61,241 nucleotides of DNA from Bacteroidota bacterium (lineage in GTDB: Bacteria; Bacteroidota; Ignavibacteria; Ignavibacteriales; Ignavibacteriaceae). A program made the translations under genes and the position numbers. Location of the stretch: assembly GCA_022562275.1 (NCBI GenBank), contig JADFPP010000010.1:1-61241 (forward strand), in the 5' to 3' direction. A model generated the notes under the pieces. The model was not told the DNA's origin and made no database searches. It saw nothing but the letters and a program-made list of their open reading frames with translations. Of the stretch, positions 1-10,200 are shown piece after piece (the stretch's first letter is position 1; each line of letters opens with the position of its first letter).

Positions 1-2434
1 TAAGTTCTTTACTCTCGAGATTTGTGAGTACTTCTTTTGCCCTATTTGTTACAAACTTTGGGAGTCCGGCCATTTGTCCAACCTGAATACCGTAACTATG
101 ATCCGCTCTTCCGGGATTTACTTTATGAAGAAAGATAACTTTGTCATCGTACTCTCTTACCTCAACTTTATAATTTTTGATCCTCGGATAAATTTCTGCC
201 ATTTCATTTAATTCGTGATAGTGAGTTGCAAAAATGGTTTTAGCAGCAACATCTTTGTTTTCATGAATATATTCTGTAATTGCCCACGCAATAGATATAC
301 CATCGAACGTACTGGTCCCCCGCCCTATTTCATCTAAAAGAATTAAACTTTTGGGCGTTGCATTATTTAATATGTTCGCTGCCTCCTGCATTTCAACAAG
401 GAATGTACTTTCACCTGCGGCTATATTATCACTTGCACCAACCCGTGTAAAAACTCTGTCAACAATTCCAATCTCCGCACTCTCAGCCGGTATAAACGAA
501 CCCATCTGAGCCATTAAAACAATTAAACCCGCCTGTCGAAGAAACACAGATTTTCCTGCCATATTCGGTCCCGTAAGTATTACAATCTGGCAATTATCAT
601 TATCCATTGCACAATCATTAGGAGTGAACTTATCGCCGGGAGGAAGTATTTGCTCAACTACGGGATGCCTTCCTTTGATAATATTCAATCTTGTATCATC
701 AGATATTTTTGGTTTAATATATTTATATGTTTCAGCACAAACCGCAAATGAAATAAAACAATCCAGCATAGCTATGTTTTTTGCATTTTGCTGAATTGCA
801 ATTACCTCGGATGCCGCCATCAACCTGACCTCATTAAAAAGCTGAGATTCCAGTTCAAATATTTTTTCTTCTGCGGTTAATATTTTATCCTCATATTCTT
901 TTAATTCAGGTGTTATATATCTTTCAGAGTTTACAAGAGTTTGTTTTCTTACGTACGATTCCGGAATTTTATTTTTATGTACATTGCTTATTTCAATGTA
1001 ATAGCCGAACACCCTATTATAATTAACCTTTAAAGAAGGGATACCTGTTTTTTCTCTTTCGGTTTTTTGCAGTTTCGCAATCCAATCCTTACCGTGGAAT
1101 TCAATATCTCTTAACTCGTCTAATTCTTCGCTGTGTCCGCTTCTGATTATTCCGCCATCATTAATACTTGCCGGCGGAAAATCTATAATTGAACTTTGAA
1201 TTTTATTAACCAATTCTTCCAATGGATTTAGATTCTCTTTTATACTGCTAAGTGTTTGAACTTTTAATTTCTTTAACAGTTCAATAATAGAAGGAATTTT
1301 TTTTAATGATGACTTTAATGCAACTACTTCCCGCGGGTTTGCTCTTCCGGTACTTATTCGTGCAATTATTCTTTCCAGATCACCAATTTCTTTTAATTCT
1401 GTTATCAGTTTTTCCCGAACAGATTTTTCTTTCAGCAGCTCCTCAACACTATCCTGTCTTTTCTCGATTGATTCCTTATCACGTAAGGGTCGTGAAACCC
1501 ATTTCTTCATCAGTCTTCCACCCATTGCTGTATTTGTTTTATCCAGAATTGAAACGAGTGATCCTTCCCTGCCGCCATCCTGCATTGTAAAAGTTATTTC
1601 AAGATTTCTTCTTGTTGAAGCATCAAGGATCATGTAATCAGAATAACTATAAAGTGATATACTGTTAAGGTGAGCCAGATTAGATTTTTGTGTTTCCTGC
1701 AGATAACTTAATATTACCCCGCCGGCAATTATACCTTCATTAAGATGATCAACACCAAAACCTTTAAGGTTTACTGTTTTAAACTGCATCAGTAAAAGTT
1801 CATTTGCATATTCATAATTAAAAATCCAATCATCTATCTTTGTAACACAAACTGAAGAACTAATTTTATTGATCAATGGAATTAAATAATCTTTATCTTT
1901 CTTTTGTATCAATACTTCGGAAGGATTGATTGATTCGATCTGTTGTGGAAGGTCGGATTCAATAACTTCATAAGCGTAAAATTCCCCGGTGGAAATATCA
2001 GCAAATGAAATTCCGGCGATTTCATTTTTAATATAAAATGCTAATAGATAATTATTCTTTTTATGATCAAGCAATTTATCCGATAGTGTCACCCCGGGAG
2101 TAACTACTTCTACTACTTCCCTTTTAACAATTCCTTTTGCAAACTTAGGGTTTTCCATCTGTTCACATACAGCAACCCTAAACCCGGCACGTATGAGTTT
2201 GGGTAAATAAGTATCAATTGCATGATGAGGAAATCCTGCGAGAGGAACTTCGCCTGCAGCGCCATTTGATCTTTTGGTCAGAGTAATTCCCAAAATTTTT
2301 GATGCGGTTTTTGCATCCTCATCAAAAGTCTCAAAGAAATCACCAACACGAAAAAGGAGGATTGTATCGGGATTCGCTTCCTTGATCTTAAAAAATTGTG
2401 CCATTAAAGGAGTTTGCTGCATACTTTCTTTCAT
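1..2434 (-). CDS. mutS: DNA mismatch repair protein MutS (3' end outside window)
   Basis: MutS is the ATPase that recognises mismatches and small loops and starts mismatch repair. Reading leftward from ATG 2434, the frame stays open for about 811 codons to the window edge. The N-terminal mismatch-recognition domain shows TPLMAQFF and the FRVGDFFETF stretch that holds the mismatch-wedging Phe and Glu. The C-terminal ATPase shows Walker A GPNMAGKS, the LLDEIGRGTS Walker B/signature stretch and ATHYHEL. Full MutS proteins are about 850-870 residues, so only some 50-70 C-terminal residues are missing. The start is supported by alignment of ESMQQTPLMAQ with the usual MutS N-terminus; no strong ribosome binding site is visible. 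It is divergent from the operon at 2968. No damage seen. Confidence 0.97.
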   Translation of the reverse strand, partial: MKESMQQTPLMAQFFKIKEANPDTILLFRVGDFFETFDEDAKTASKILGITLTKRSNGAAGEVPLAGFPHHAIDTYLPKLIRAGFRVAVCEQMENPKFAKGIVKREVVEVVTPGVTLSDKLLDHKKNNYLLAFYIKNEIAGISFADISTGEFYAYEVIESDLPQQIESINPSEVLIQKKDKDYLIPLINKISSSVCVTKIDDWIFNYEYANELLLMQFKTVNLKGFGVDHLNEGIIAGGVILSYLQETQKSNLAHLNSISLYSYSDYMILDASTRRNLEITFTMQDGGREGSLVSILDKTNTAMGGRLMKKWVSRPLRDKESIEKRQDSVEELLKEKSVREKLITELKEIGDLERIIARISTGRANPREVVALKSSLKKIPSIIELLKKLKVQTLSSIKENLNPLEELVNKIQSSIIDFPPASINDGGIIRSGHSEELDELRDIEFHGKDWIAKLQKTEREKTGIPSLKVNYNRVFGYYIEISNVHKNKIPESYVRKQTLVNSERYITPELKEYEDKILTAEEKIFELESQLFNEVRLMAASEVIAIQQNAKNIAMLDCFISFAVCAETYKYIKPKISDDTRLNIIKGRHPVVEQILPPGDKFTPNDCAMDNDNCQIVILTGPNMAGKSVFLRQAGLIVLMAQMGSFIPAESAEIGIVDRVFTRVGASDNIAAGESTFLVEMQEAANILNNATPKSLILLDEIGRGTSTFDGISIAWAITEYIHENKDVAAKTIFATHYHELNEMAEIYPRIKNYKVEVREYDDKVIFLHKVNPGRADHSYGIQVGQMAGLPKFVTNRAKEVLTNLESKEL

Positions 2435-2967
2435 GATGAACAATAAAAATACCCCTAAGTAAATATAAATTCAATTAAATAGAAAAATGAGTCAATAATT
2501 CACAATGCTTCCACATCTGACCAAAACATTTATAGGTTTGAATAAATATTCCTCTTTTGATATAAAATTAAACATCTTTCCAAATCAAAGAACTCAACCC
2601 CCTGCCGCTCTTCTCTTAGCAAGAGAAGGGGGAATTAAAGGGGGATGAGTTATTCTAATTGGTATTACAATGATTAGGTATGGTAGCTCTTATGATTTTT
2701 TTTGTTTTTTCTAATATATTGTCAATTTATTTTAGACAGACCTGAATGTTTCAATTATCCAACAATTATTATTAAGTCGTTTGGAAAGAATATATGAATA
2801 ACATATTCTTTTTTAATATATTTACTCCTCAAAATTATTGCTTTCTCTGAGAATTTCGTTCCGAACAATCATTCTTTATCCGGCCTTTTGTTTCTTAAGA
2901 TGAAGCAATTCTACAGATTTAATTCAAAATTTATAATTAAATTAGTTTAATAATAAATAGGTTTAAC
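2435..2967. other. Intergenic region between divergent mutS and the ligase operon
   Basis: This 533-base AT-rich gap has no convincing gene; a short open frame at 2274-2462 lies mostly antisense to mutS. It holds one copy of a dispersed palindromic repeat (2582-2740). The remainder (2741-2967) is the likely place for the promoter of the operon starting at 2968. I could not pick out a clear -7/-33 pair there. Confidence 0.6.
2582..2740 (+). repeat. Dispersed repeat A, copy 1, with a 61-base palindromic core
   Basis: The core (2591-2651) begins AACTCAACCCCCT and ends AGGGGGATGAGTT, which are inverted copies with one mismatch. A second hairpin sits inside: CTTCTCTT, a 3-base loop, AAGAGAAG. After the core comes about 90 bases of asymmetric sequence ending ATTTATTTTAGACAGA. 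The same layout, with an equal-length core and the same end, recurs in the same orientation at 52451-52606. It encodes no protein; a small non-autonomous element or REP/MITE-like family is inferred. Confidence 0.75.
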
Positions 2968-3927
2968 ATGAAGAAGATAGGAATATTATTCGGACAGGAA
3001 AAATCATTCCCACCGGCATTTGTAGAACGAGTGAACTCAAAAAATGTAGCTTCAATAATTGCAGAATTTGTAAAAATAGAGAAGGTCATCCAGGGAGAAT
3101 CTTGTGGTTATGATGTTATTATAGACAGAATTTCACAGGATGTTCCGTTTTACCGTGCATTCCTGAAAAATGCTGCTGTTAGCGGAACTGCCGTAATAAA
3201 TAACCCTTTCTGGTGGAGCGCTGATGAAAAATTCTTCAATAATTCACTGATGACTAAAATAAATGTTGCTGTGCCTAAAACAGTGTTGCTGCCCTCTAAT
3301 CAACATCCTGATAACACCGAAGAAAATTCATTCAGAAATTTATCATACCCGTTCAATTGGGAAGCAATTTTTGAATACATTGGCTTCCCTGCATTTTTTA
3401 AACCATTTGCCGGCGGTGGATGGAAAAATGTTTACCGGCTGGAAAATGAAGATGATTTTTTTAAATCTTATAATCAAACAGGACAACTTGTAATGATGCT
3501 GCAAGAAGAAATTGATTTTACAGAATACTTTCGCTGCTACTGCCTGGATAGATCGGCTGTTCGTGTAATGAGGTATGAACCTAAAGAACCGCATCATAAA
3601 AGATATGTTCAAAACCCAAAGCAGATTGAAGAAAAGTTATATGCAGAATTAGTAGAGGCAGTTCTTAATATTAACATTGCACTGGGTTATGATTTCAACA
3701 CAGTTGAACTTGCTATCAGGGATGGAATCGCTTATGCAATTGATTTCTGCAATCCTGCTCCTGATGCAGAAGTTAGTTCCATTGGTGAGGAAAATTTTGA
3801 ATGGATAGTCGAAGCCGCTGCAAATATGGCAATAAGAAGAGCAAAGTATCATATAAAGGGACAAAACAATTTAACATGGGGCAGGTTTATCACCCAGTTT
3901 GCCAATAATGAGGAATTAGCATACTAA
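2968..3927 (+). CDS. ATP-grasp ligase (RimK/D-Ala-D-Ala ligase-like)
   Basis: A 319-residue protein of the ATP-grasp superfamily, which uses ATP to activate a carboxylate as acyl phosphate and join it to an amine. Visible hallmarks are the ATP-binding lysine and glycine-rich loop in FFKPFAGGGWKNV (K145, G149-G151), the adenine-contacting LQEEIDF (about 178-184), and the metal-binding acidic/Asn end of the fold in AIDFCNPAPDAE (D259, N262). Substrates cannot be read from sequence. It opens a tight run: 16 bases to a GCS2 ligase, then a glutamine amidotransferase and another ATP-grasp-like protein. That context argues for a small-molecule or peptide amide-ligation pathway rather than cell-wall Ddl. 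Fold assignment is firm, role is inferred. Confidence 0.85.
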   Translation: MKKIGILFGQEKSFPPAFVERVNSKNVASIIAEFVKIEKVIQGESCGYDVIIDRISQDVPFYRAFLKNAAVSGTAVINNPFWWSADEKFFNNSLMTKINVAVPKTVLLPSNQHPDNTEENSFRNLSYPFNWEAIFEYIGFPAFFKPFAGGGWKNVYRLENEDDFFKSYNQTGQLVMMLQEEIDFTEYFRCYCLDRSAVRVMRYEPKEPHHKRYVQNPKQIEEKLYAELVEAVLNINIALGYDFNTVELAIRDGIAYAIDFCNPAPDAEVSSIGEENFEWIVEAAANMAIRRAKYHIKGQNNLTWGRFITQFANNEELAY

Positions 3928-3943
3928 GTAAAAAGAAAAACAC

Positions 3944-5062
3944 ATGACTGAACCGGGGTTGTTTACATTAGGCGTAGAAGAAGAATTTCAGATAGTTGAT
4001 CCTGAAACGGGAGAGCTTCGTTCACGTGTTCAGGAAATTCTGGAAGATGGAAAAGTGATCCTTGCAGAAAGGGTGAAACCTGAGATGCATCAATCTGTTG
4101 TTGAAATGGGAACAGATATTTGCCGGAATATTCACGATGTCCGTGACCAGGTTACGGATTTACGAATGAAATTATCAAAGCTTGCGAAAAAAAACGGCTT
4201 AACAATTGCAGCTGCCGGCACGCATCCGTTTTCACACTGGAAAGATCAGAAAATAACCGATCAGCAGCATTATAAAGAAATCGTTACTGATATGCAGCAG
4301 GTTGCAAGGGCAAACCTGATCTTCGGGCTGCACGTTCATGTTGGTGTTGACGACAGGGAAACTGCACTGCATATTATGAATGCTGCCAGATATTTTCTTC
4401 CGCATATTTTTGCACTTTCAACAAACTCTCCATTCTGGTTAGGAAGAAATACAGGTTTTAAATCTTACCGAAGTAAAGTTTTTGATAGATTTCCAAGAAC
4501 GGGAATTCCTGATTACTTTGGAAGTATAGCTGAATATGACAACTTTGTTAATCTTCTTATTAAAACTAAATGTATTGACAGCGCGAAAAAAATCTGGTGG
4601 GATATAAGAGCTCATCCCGTTTTTAAAACACTCGAATTCCGCGTGTGTGATATTCCCATGCGCATTGATGAAACAGTTTGTCTCACTGCAATTGTTCAGG
4701 CAATAGTTGCAAAACTTCATAAGCTAATTAAACAAAACCTGGGATTCCGCCTGTACAGAAGAGCACTTATTGCCGAGAATAAGTGGAGAGCTGCACGTTA
4801 CGGAATTCAGGGCAGATTAATTGATTTCGGCAAAAAGAAAGAGGTTGAATTTAAGCAGTTGGCAAATGAGCTTTGCGAATTTGTAGATGATGTGGTTGAT
4901 GATTTAAATTCTCGTGAAGAAGTAAATTATATTAGAAAAATTCTTGAAATGGGTACCGGTGCCGACCGGCAGCTTAAAGTGTTTGAAGACACCAACGATT
5001 TAAAAAAAGTTGTTGACTATATTGTTGAAGAAACGCATAGAGGGCTTTCGGTAAAAAAGTAA
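3944..5062 (+). CDS. Carboxylate-amine ligase, GCS2/YbdK family
   Basis: A 372-residue member of the GCS2 family (glutamate-cysteine ligase type 2, YbdK-like), which has a glutamine-synthetase-like fold and forms gamma-glutamyl or similar amide bonds with ATP. Diagnostic motifs are TLGVEEEFQIVDPETGEL at the N-terminus (metal-binding glutamates), GLHVHVG (about 127-133), SPFWLGRNTGFKSYR (about 162-176) and FPRTGIPDYFG. Length is normal for the family. E. coli YbdK has only weak glutamate-cysteine ligase activity, so the true substrates are open. The neighbouring ATP-grasp genes make a two-step ligation, as in glutathione synthesis, a reasonable guess. Spacing is 16 bases upstream and 27 downstream, consistent with one transcript. 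Confidence 0.9.
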   Translation: MTEPGLFTLGVEEEFQIVDPETGELRSRVQEILEDGKVILAERVKPEMHQSVVEMGTDICRNIHDVRDQVTDLRMKLSKLAKKNGLTIAAAGTHPFSHWKDQKITDQQHYKEIVTDMQQVARANLIFGLHVHVGVDDRETALHIMNAARYFLPHIFALSTNSPFWLGRNTGFKSYRSKVFDRFPRTGIPDYFGSIAEYDNFVNLLIKTKCIDSAKKIWWDIRAHPVFKTLEFRVCDIPMRIDETVCLTAIVQAIVAKLHKLIKQNLGFRLYRRALIAENKWRAARYGIQGRLIDFGKKKEVEFKQLANELCEFVDDVVDDLNSREEVNYIRKILEMGTGADRQLKVFEDTNDLKKVVDYIVEETHRGLSVKK

Positions 5063-5089
5063 TTGTAGTGGTAACTAAAATCAATAATT

Positions 5090-5929
5090 ATGGAAAAACA
5101 AAAAATAAAAATAACTACAATTGATTTATATGATAATGAACGCAATGAAGGTATGCGTTGTATTCGTGAAATTATTGTGGATGCACAAAATAAATTTAAG
5201 GATGTTCAGCTAACATATAATGTTTACGAAACAAGGTATAAAGGCGATGTGCCTAATCTTGATTACGATATTTACATCTCCTCAGGTGGTCCGGGAAGTC
5301 CGTTTAATGGTAACGGAACAAAATGGGAAAAAGATTACTTTAATTTGATTGATGCAATTTATAATTACAACAAAAATTACAGCGATAAAAAAAAATATAT
5401 ATTCTTTATCTGTCATTCGTTTCAAATGATGGCAAGATTTTTTGAATTCGGAGAAGTAAGTAAGCGAGACTGGAAATCATTTGGTGTTATGCCTTTTACC
5501 CAAACAAAAGAAGGCGAAAATGATTCCATCCTGAAGGAGTTATCAAATCCGTTTTATGCAGCGGATATCAGGCAGTATCAAGTTACCAATCCGAATAAAA
5601 AAAATATTGAAGAACTTGGAGCAAAGATTTTATCGTTCGAAATGGTGGATGATAACAGGGGGAATAACCCAGCAATTGCTGTTGTAAGGATTAGCAGCGA
5701 GATTGCAGGTGCTCAATTTCATCCTGAAGCAGATCCGGAAAGTATGCTTTACCATTTTAATAAGCCGGAAGAGAAGAAACAAATTATAGCTACATACGGC
5801 AAGCAAAAATATCATCGAATGATAGAAATTTTACAAGAACCAAATGCAATTAGACTCACACGTAAAACTGTAATACCAAATTTTTTAAATCAAGCTATTG
5901 ACGAACTAAGCAAGGTTTTGATACAATAA
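5090..5929 (+). CDS. Class I glutamine amidotransferase-like protein
   Basis: A 279-residue protein with the class I GATase layout: YISSGGPGSP (oxyanion region, about 62-71), nucleophile C108 in FFICHSFQMM, and the His-x-Glu pair H211/E213 in GAQFHPEADPE. The triad is therefore complete. The elbow reads C-H-S-F-Q instead of the more usual C-x-G-H-Q, marking a distinct subfamily. Such enzymes normally hydrolyse glutamine and pass ammonia to a partner, but some cleave gamma-glutamyl bonds of other molecules. Placed between two ligases and only 3 bases from the next gene, it may feed ammonia to one of them or trim a gamma-glutamyl intermediate; both are inference. Confidence 0.82.
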   Translation: MEKQKIKITTIDLYDNERNEGMRCIREIIVDAQNKFKDVQLTYNVYETRYKGDVPNLDYDIYISSGGPGSPFNGNGTKWEKDYFNLIDAIYNYNKNYSDKKKYIFFICHSFQMMARFFEFGEVSKRDWKSFGVMPFTQTKEGENDSILKELSNPFYAADIRQYQVTNPNKKNIEELGAKILSFEMVDDNRGNNPAIAVVRISSEIAGAQFHPEADPESMLYHFNKPEEKKQIIATYGKQKYHRMIEILQEPNAIRLTRKTVIPNFLNQAIDELSKVLIQ

Positions 5930-5932
5930 TTT

Positions 5933-7108
5933 ATGATCCCTCATCTTCGAGAGAAATTTAATTCTGAGTTTAAACAAGAGACCTATAATAATTTCTTAAC
6001 TGATTTAAATTCAATCCTAAAATATCCTGTAGATTTTAGAGTTGCAGAAACACCAATTTTCTTACCTGATAATTTAAAATCCGAAATAATCATAGCATGT
6101 AATGGTTTACTTGAACAGATCCGGAGTGATAATTTTAAAATTAAATCGCAGGAAGCAATCCCAAAAGAATTTGAAGTGCCAAACACCAGTAATCATCCTG
6201 AGTTTCTTCAAATTGATTTTGCAATTTGTAGGAACGCTAATGGTAATTATGCACCAAAGTTAATCGAGCTGCAGGGTTTCCCTTCTGTTTATAGTTATCA
6301 ATTCTATCTTCATAAACTTTTTGATGAGTATTATAACCTCGATAATAATCTTAGTCCGTATTTTAGCTCTCTTGATGATGATACCTATAAACAAAAACTA
6401 AGAAATATAATAGTTGGAGATACCAATCCGGAAAATGTAATCTTATTAGAAATACAACCGGAAAAACAAAAAACAAGAATTGATTTTAGTGCTACTGAAG
6501 AATTATTCGGGATTACAACTGTCAGTATTTCTGATGTAATACAAGAAGGTAAAAAACTATACTATCAAAAAGCTAATAAAAAAATTTCGATTGAACGAAT
6601 ATATAACCGGGTAATTTTTGATGAAGTGGAACGAAACAATGTATCATTTAGCTTTGATTTTAGAGATGAATTAGATGTAAAATGGGTGCCTCATCCAAAT
6701 TGGTTTTATTTGATAAGTAAGTATTCATTGCCAATGTTAAAAGGAGAATGTGTTCCGGATTGTTTCTTTCTGAATAATTTAGATACAGTTCCGGATGATT
6801 TAACCCGGTTTGTACTAAAACCTCTCTTTTCTTTTGCCGGACACGGAGTTGATGTTGATATTACAAAAGAAAAGCTTGAAGCAATTACAGACCCTGAAAA
6901 TTACATACTTCAGCAAAAAATTGAATATGCACCTGTAATTAAAACACCTGATGAATATTCTAAAGTTGAAATAAGGATGATGTTTTTTTGGGATGAAGAA
7001 CCGCTGCTTGTAAATAATCTTGTAAGAATGAGTAAAGGTAAAATGATGGGAGTAGATTTTAATAAAAATAAAACCTGGGTTGGTTCAAGCCTGGCATTAC
7101 ACTATTAA
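5933..7108 (+). CDS. ATP-grasp-like protein, second of the cluster
   Basis: A 391-residue protein without a family I can name with certainty. A C-terminal block looks like ATP-grasp: RFVLKPLFSFAGHGVDVDI (lysine plus glycine-containing loop, about 288-306), then ENYILQQKIEYAPVI and KVEIRMMFFWDEE. The middle contains KLIELQGFPSVYSYQ (about 109-123), a pattern seen in permuted ATP-grasp/glutathionylspermidine-synthase-like proteins. No signal peptide or membrane segment is seen. It starts 3 bases after the amidotransferase stop, so translational coupling is likely. A 117-base gap separates it from the GH13 gene. Best description: ATP-dependent ligase-like, substrate unknown. Confidence 0.6.
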   Translation: MIPHLREKFNSEFKQETYNNFLTDLNSILKYPVDFRVAETPIFLPDNLKSEIIIACNGLLEQIRSDNFKIKSQEAIPKEFEVPNTSNHPEFLQIDFAICRNANGNYAPKLIELQGFPSVYSYQFYLHKLFDEYYNLDNNLSPYFSSLDDDTYKQKLRNIIVGDTNPENVILLEIQPEKQKTRIDFSATEELFGITTVSISDVIQEGKKLYYQKANKKISIERIYNRVIFDEVERNNVSFSFDFRDELDVKWVPHPNWFYLISKYSLPMLKGECVPDCFFLNNLDTVPDDLTRFVLKPLFSFAGHGVDVDITKEKLEAITDPENYILQQKIEYAPVIKTPDEYSKVEIRMMFFWDEEPLLVNNLVRMSKGKMMGVDFNKNKTWVGSSLALHY

Positions 7109-7225
7109 TTTGATCTAATAATAAATGTATTTTAGAAATATCTTTACAATTATTTTTTATAATGAAGTGAATTGCAATAATCTTGAATTTTTCATCTCTA
7201 TTGATTTCAATTTACATTATCAAAT

Positions 7226-10200
7226 ATGATAAAATACGATTTCCACATATCCAAATCTGCCAGGATCAAGTATAAGTTCGATGAATCATTTTATTCATTG
7301 AATGGTAATTTAATTATTGCCAACTCTCAGGCTGCACGTTACATTTCTACCAGGATTAATAATGTTAGAAAAAGTGAAGGCGCATATGATATGTTAGTCA
7401 CTACCGGAGAAATTAATGCATTAGGAGTATTGCACGAAGTTTACCACTATTTACTAAACCAATATGCTGAAAGTGAGAACCCGGGTGTAATCCAAAGAAG
7501 CATTGAATATCTGACCTCAACATTAAAGGAAGAGAGATTAAATAAAGTACTTCTCAGTTTCGTTACTGAATTTCCTCCACTTGATGTATATAAAGGAATT
7601 ATAAAATCAGAAGAATATTTAAAAGGTAAAACGAATAATAAAGCAAACAGAGAAATAATTCTTGAAGAATTAATCGTACTTTACTTCGAAAATAATAATC
7701 CGGCTGCTGACCGGTTAAATGAATTATTTTCAGATAAGAACTTAAAAGAAAATTCCCCTTATACAGAATTAATAAATAAAACTGAAAAGTTTTTTGATAA
7801 TGAAAAACCAACAGGAATTGGGGGTTTGCATTTATTTTCGATGTTTCGCAAACCAATTACCGCTTACCCTTATAACCTGGAAGAACAATTACTGTTTATA
7901 AAAAATGAGTGGGGCTTAATTTTAGATAGCAAACTCCTAAACAAGTTGCTGAAAGGTACTGATCTAATCAAGGAGGATTATAAATTATTTATTAAGCATG
8001 GAGGTGGTGAAAAAGCAACTCCTCCCGTTCCTGATTACAAACACGAAATTGAACAATTGAAAGCGATAGGTAAGAAAAAATCTGAAGATGATCCTATAAT
8101 CCCCTTAACCGAAGCAGAACAATTCACAGAAGATACTCACTGGATGTCTGATGTAGTGATGATAGCAAAAAATATTTTTGTTTGGATGCATCAGTTATCA
8201 GAAAAATACGGATACGAAATAAAAAGATTGGATGAAATTCCCGATCAGGAATTAGATCAACTGGCAGAATGGAATTACACAGCTTTATGGATGATCGGGA
8301 TCTGGGAAAGAAGCAATGCCAGTAAAAAAATTAAACAAAAGATGGGAAATCCCGAAGCCGCTGCGTCTGCATACTCTTTGTACGACTACGAAATTGCCGC
8401 GGAACTCGGCGGTGAAGAAGCATTTAATAATTTTAAACATCGAGCCTGGCTAAGAGGCATTAGATTAGCGAGTGATATGGTGCCCAATCACACAGGAATT
8501 TATTCTAAATGGATGATTGAGAAACCTGAATATTTTATAAGAACTGCTATTCCACCTTTTCATAATTATTCATTCACCGGTGATAATCTTTCCGATAATG
8601 AGAGAGTTGAAATAAGAATTGAAGATAAATATTATACCCACGAAGATGCCGCAGTTGTGTTAGAGAGAAAGGATAATCAAACCGGGGAAAGGGTTTATAT
8701 ATATCACGGTAATGATGGTACAAATATGCCATGGAACGATACTGCACAGTTAAACTTGCTTAACCCTGAAGTAAGAAGCGCACTTATAAACGTTATTAAA
8801 CATGTAGCACAAAAAACACCCATTATCCGCTTTGATGCTGCAATGACTTTAAGTCATAAACATTTTCAACGTTTATGGTATCCGGAACCCGGCTCGGGCG
8901 GAGCTATTCCATCCCGTTCAGATTACTCCATGACGAAAAAGGAGTTTTACAAACAGATACCCGTTGAGTTCTGGAGAGAAGTGGTTGATACTATTAACGA
9001 AGAAATGCCGAATACTTTACTTCTTGCAGAAGCTTTCTGGTTAATGGAAGGATATTTTGTACGCTCACTTGGAATGCACCGTGTTTATAACAGCGCCTTT
9101 ATGCATATGCTGATGAAAGAAGAGAACGATAAATATAGAAAGCTTATAAAAAATACATTGGAATTCAATCCTGAAATCTTAAAACGTTATGTAAATTTTA
9201 TGAGTAACCCGGATGAAGAAACAACTGTTAATCAGTTCGGGAAAGGTGATAAGTACTTTGGAGTGGCAATGATGATGGTAACTTTGCCGGGTCTTCCAAT
9301 GTTTGGACACGGACAGATAGAAGGATTTTCAGAGAAATATGGTATGGAATATAAAAGAGCTTATTACAACGAAGTTGTAGACGAGCATCTGGTTTGGAGA
9401 CATAAAAAAGAAATATTTCCTTTACTAAAGATGAGACACATTTTTAGCCAGGTGGAAAACTTTGAGCTATATGATTTTATTGATGGCAATGGAGAAGTGA
9501 ATGATAATGTTTTTGCCTATAGTAATCATTCGGGAAATGAAAATGCTCTTGTAATATACAACAACTCGTATCAAACTTTTGAAGGTGCAATTAAGTATTC
9601 AAACCCAAAAATGAATAATCGCACAATTCAACCCGGCAGGGACATTGCTTCAATATTTGACTTTAAACTGAACCCCGTTTACTACTATATTTATACAGAC
9701 CATAGAACTCAACTTCAATTCCTGTTATCCGGCAAAGAATTAAATGAGAATGGATTCAAAATAAAAGTGTTTGGCTACCAATACCGAATTTGTCTTAACT
9801 TTAGTGAAGTATATGATATTGATGGCAAATATGAAATACTAAACTTACATTTAAATGGCAGAGGTGTTGTATCTATCGACGATGCCTTATTGGAAATGCA
9901 TATGACCCCACTCCACAGCGCATTGGAAGAATTATTGGCTCCTCCGAATATACGAAAGATCAGGAATTATATTTTTCAATCGGAAGGTAATGTTAAAGTA
10001 AACAAGAAAATTAAAGATCAACCCGTAACAAATTCAATTAAGTACGGAGTATCTGCGCTAATTAATGAAATGAAAAAATATAAATCCGGCATCGCTAATA
10101 ATGGCAAACTTGAGAAATCACTGAATAATACGTTAATAAACACAAGGGAATTTTACAGGCTGTGGAACAGGTATAACAATAGAAAAACAGTTACTAAATG

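Noticed and set aside
2591-2651. CRISPR repeat or phage attachment site
   Set aside because: Only one copy per locus, no spacer array, no integrase or cas gene in the window.
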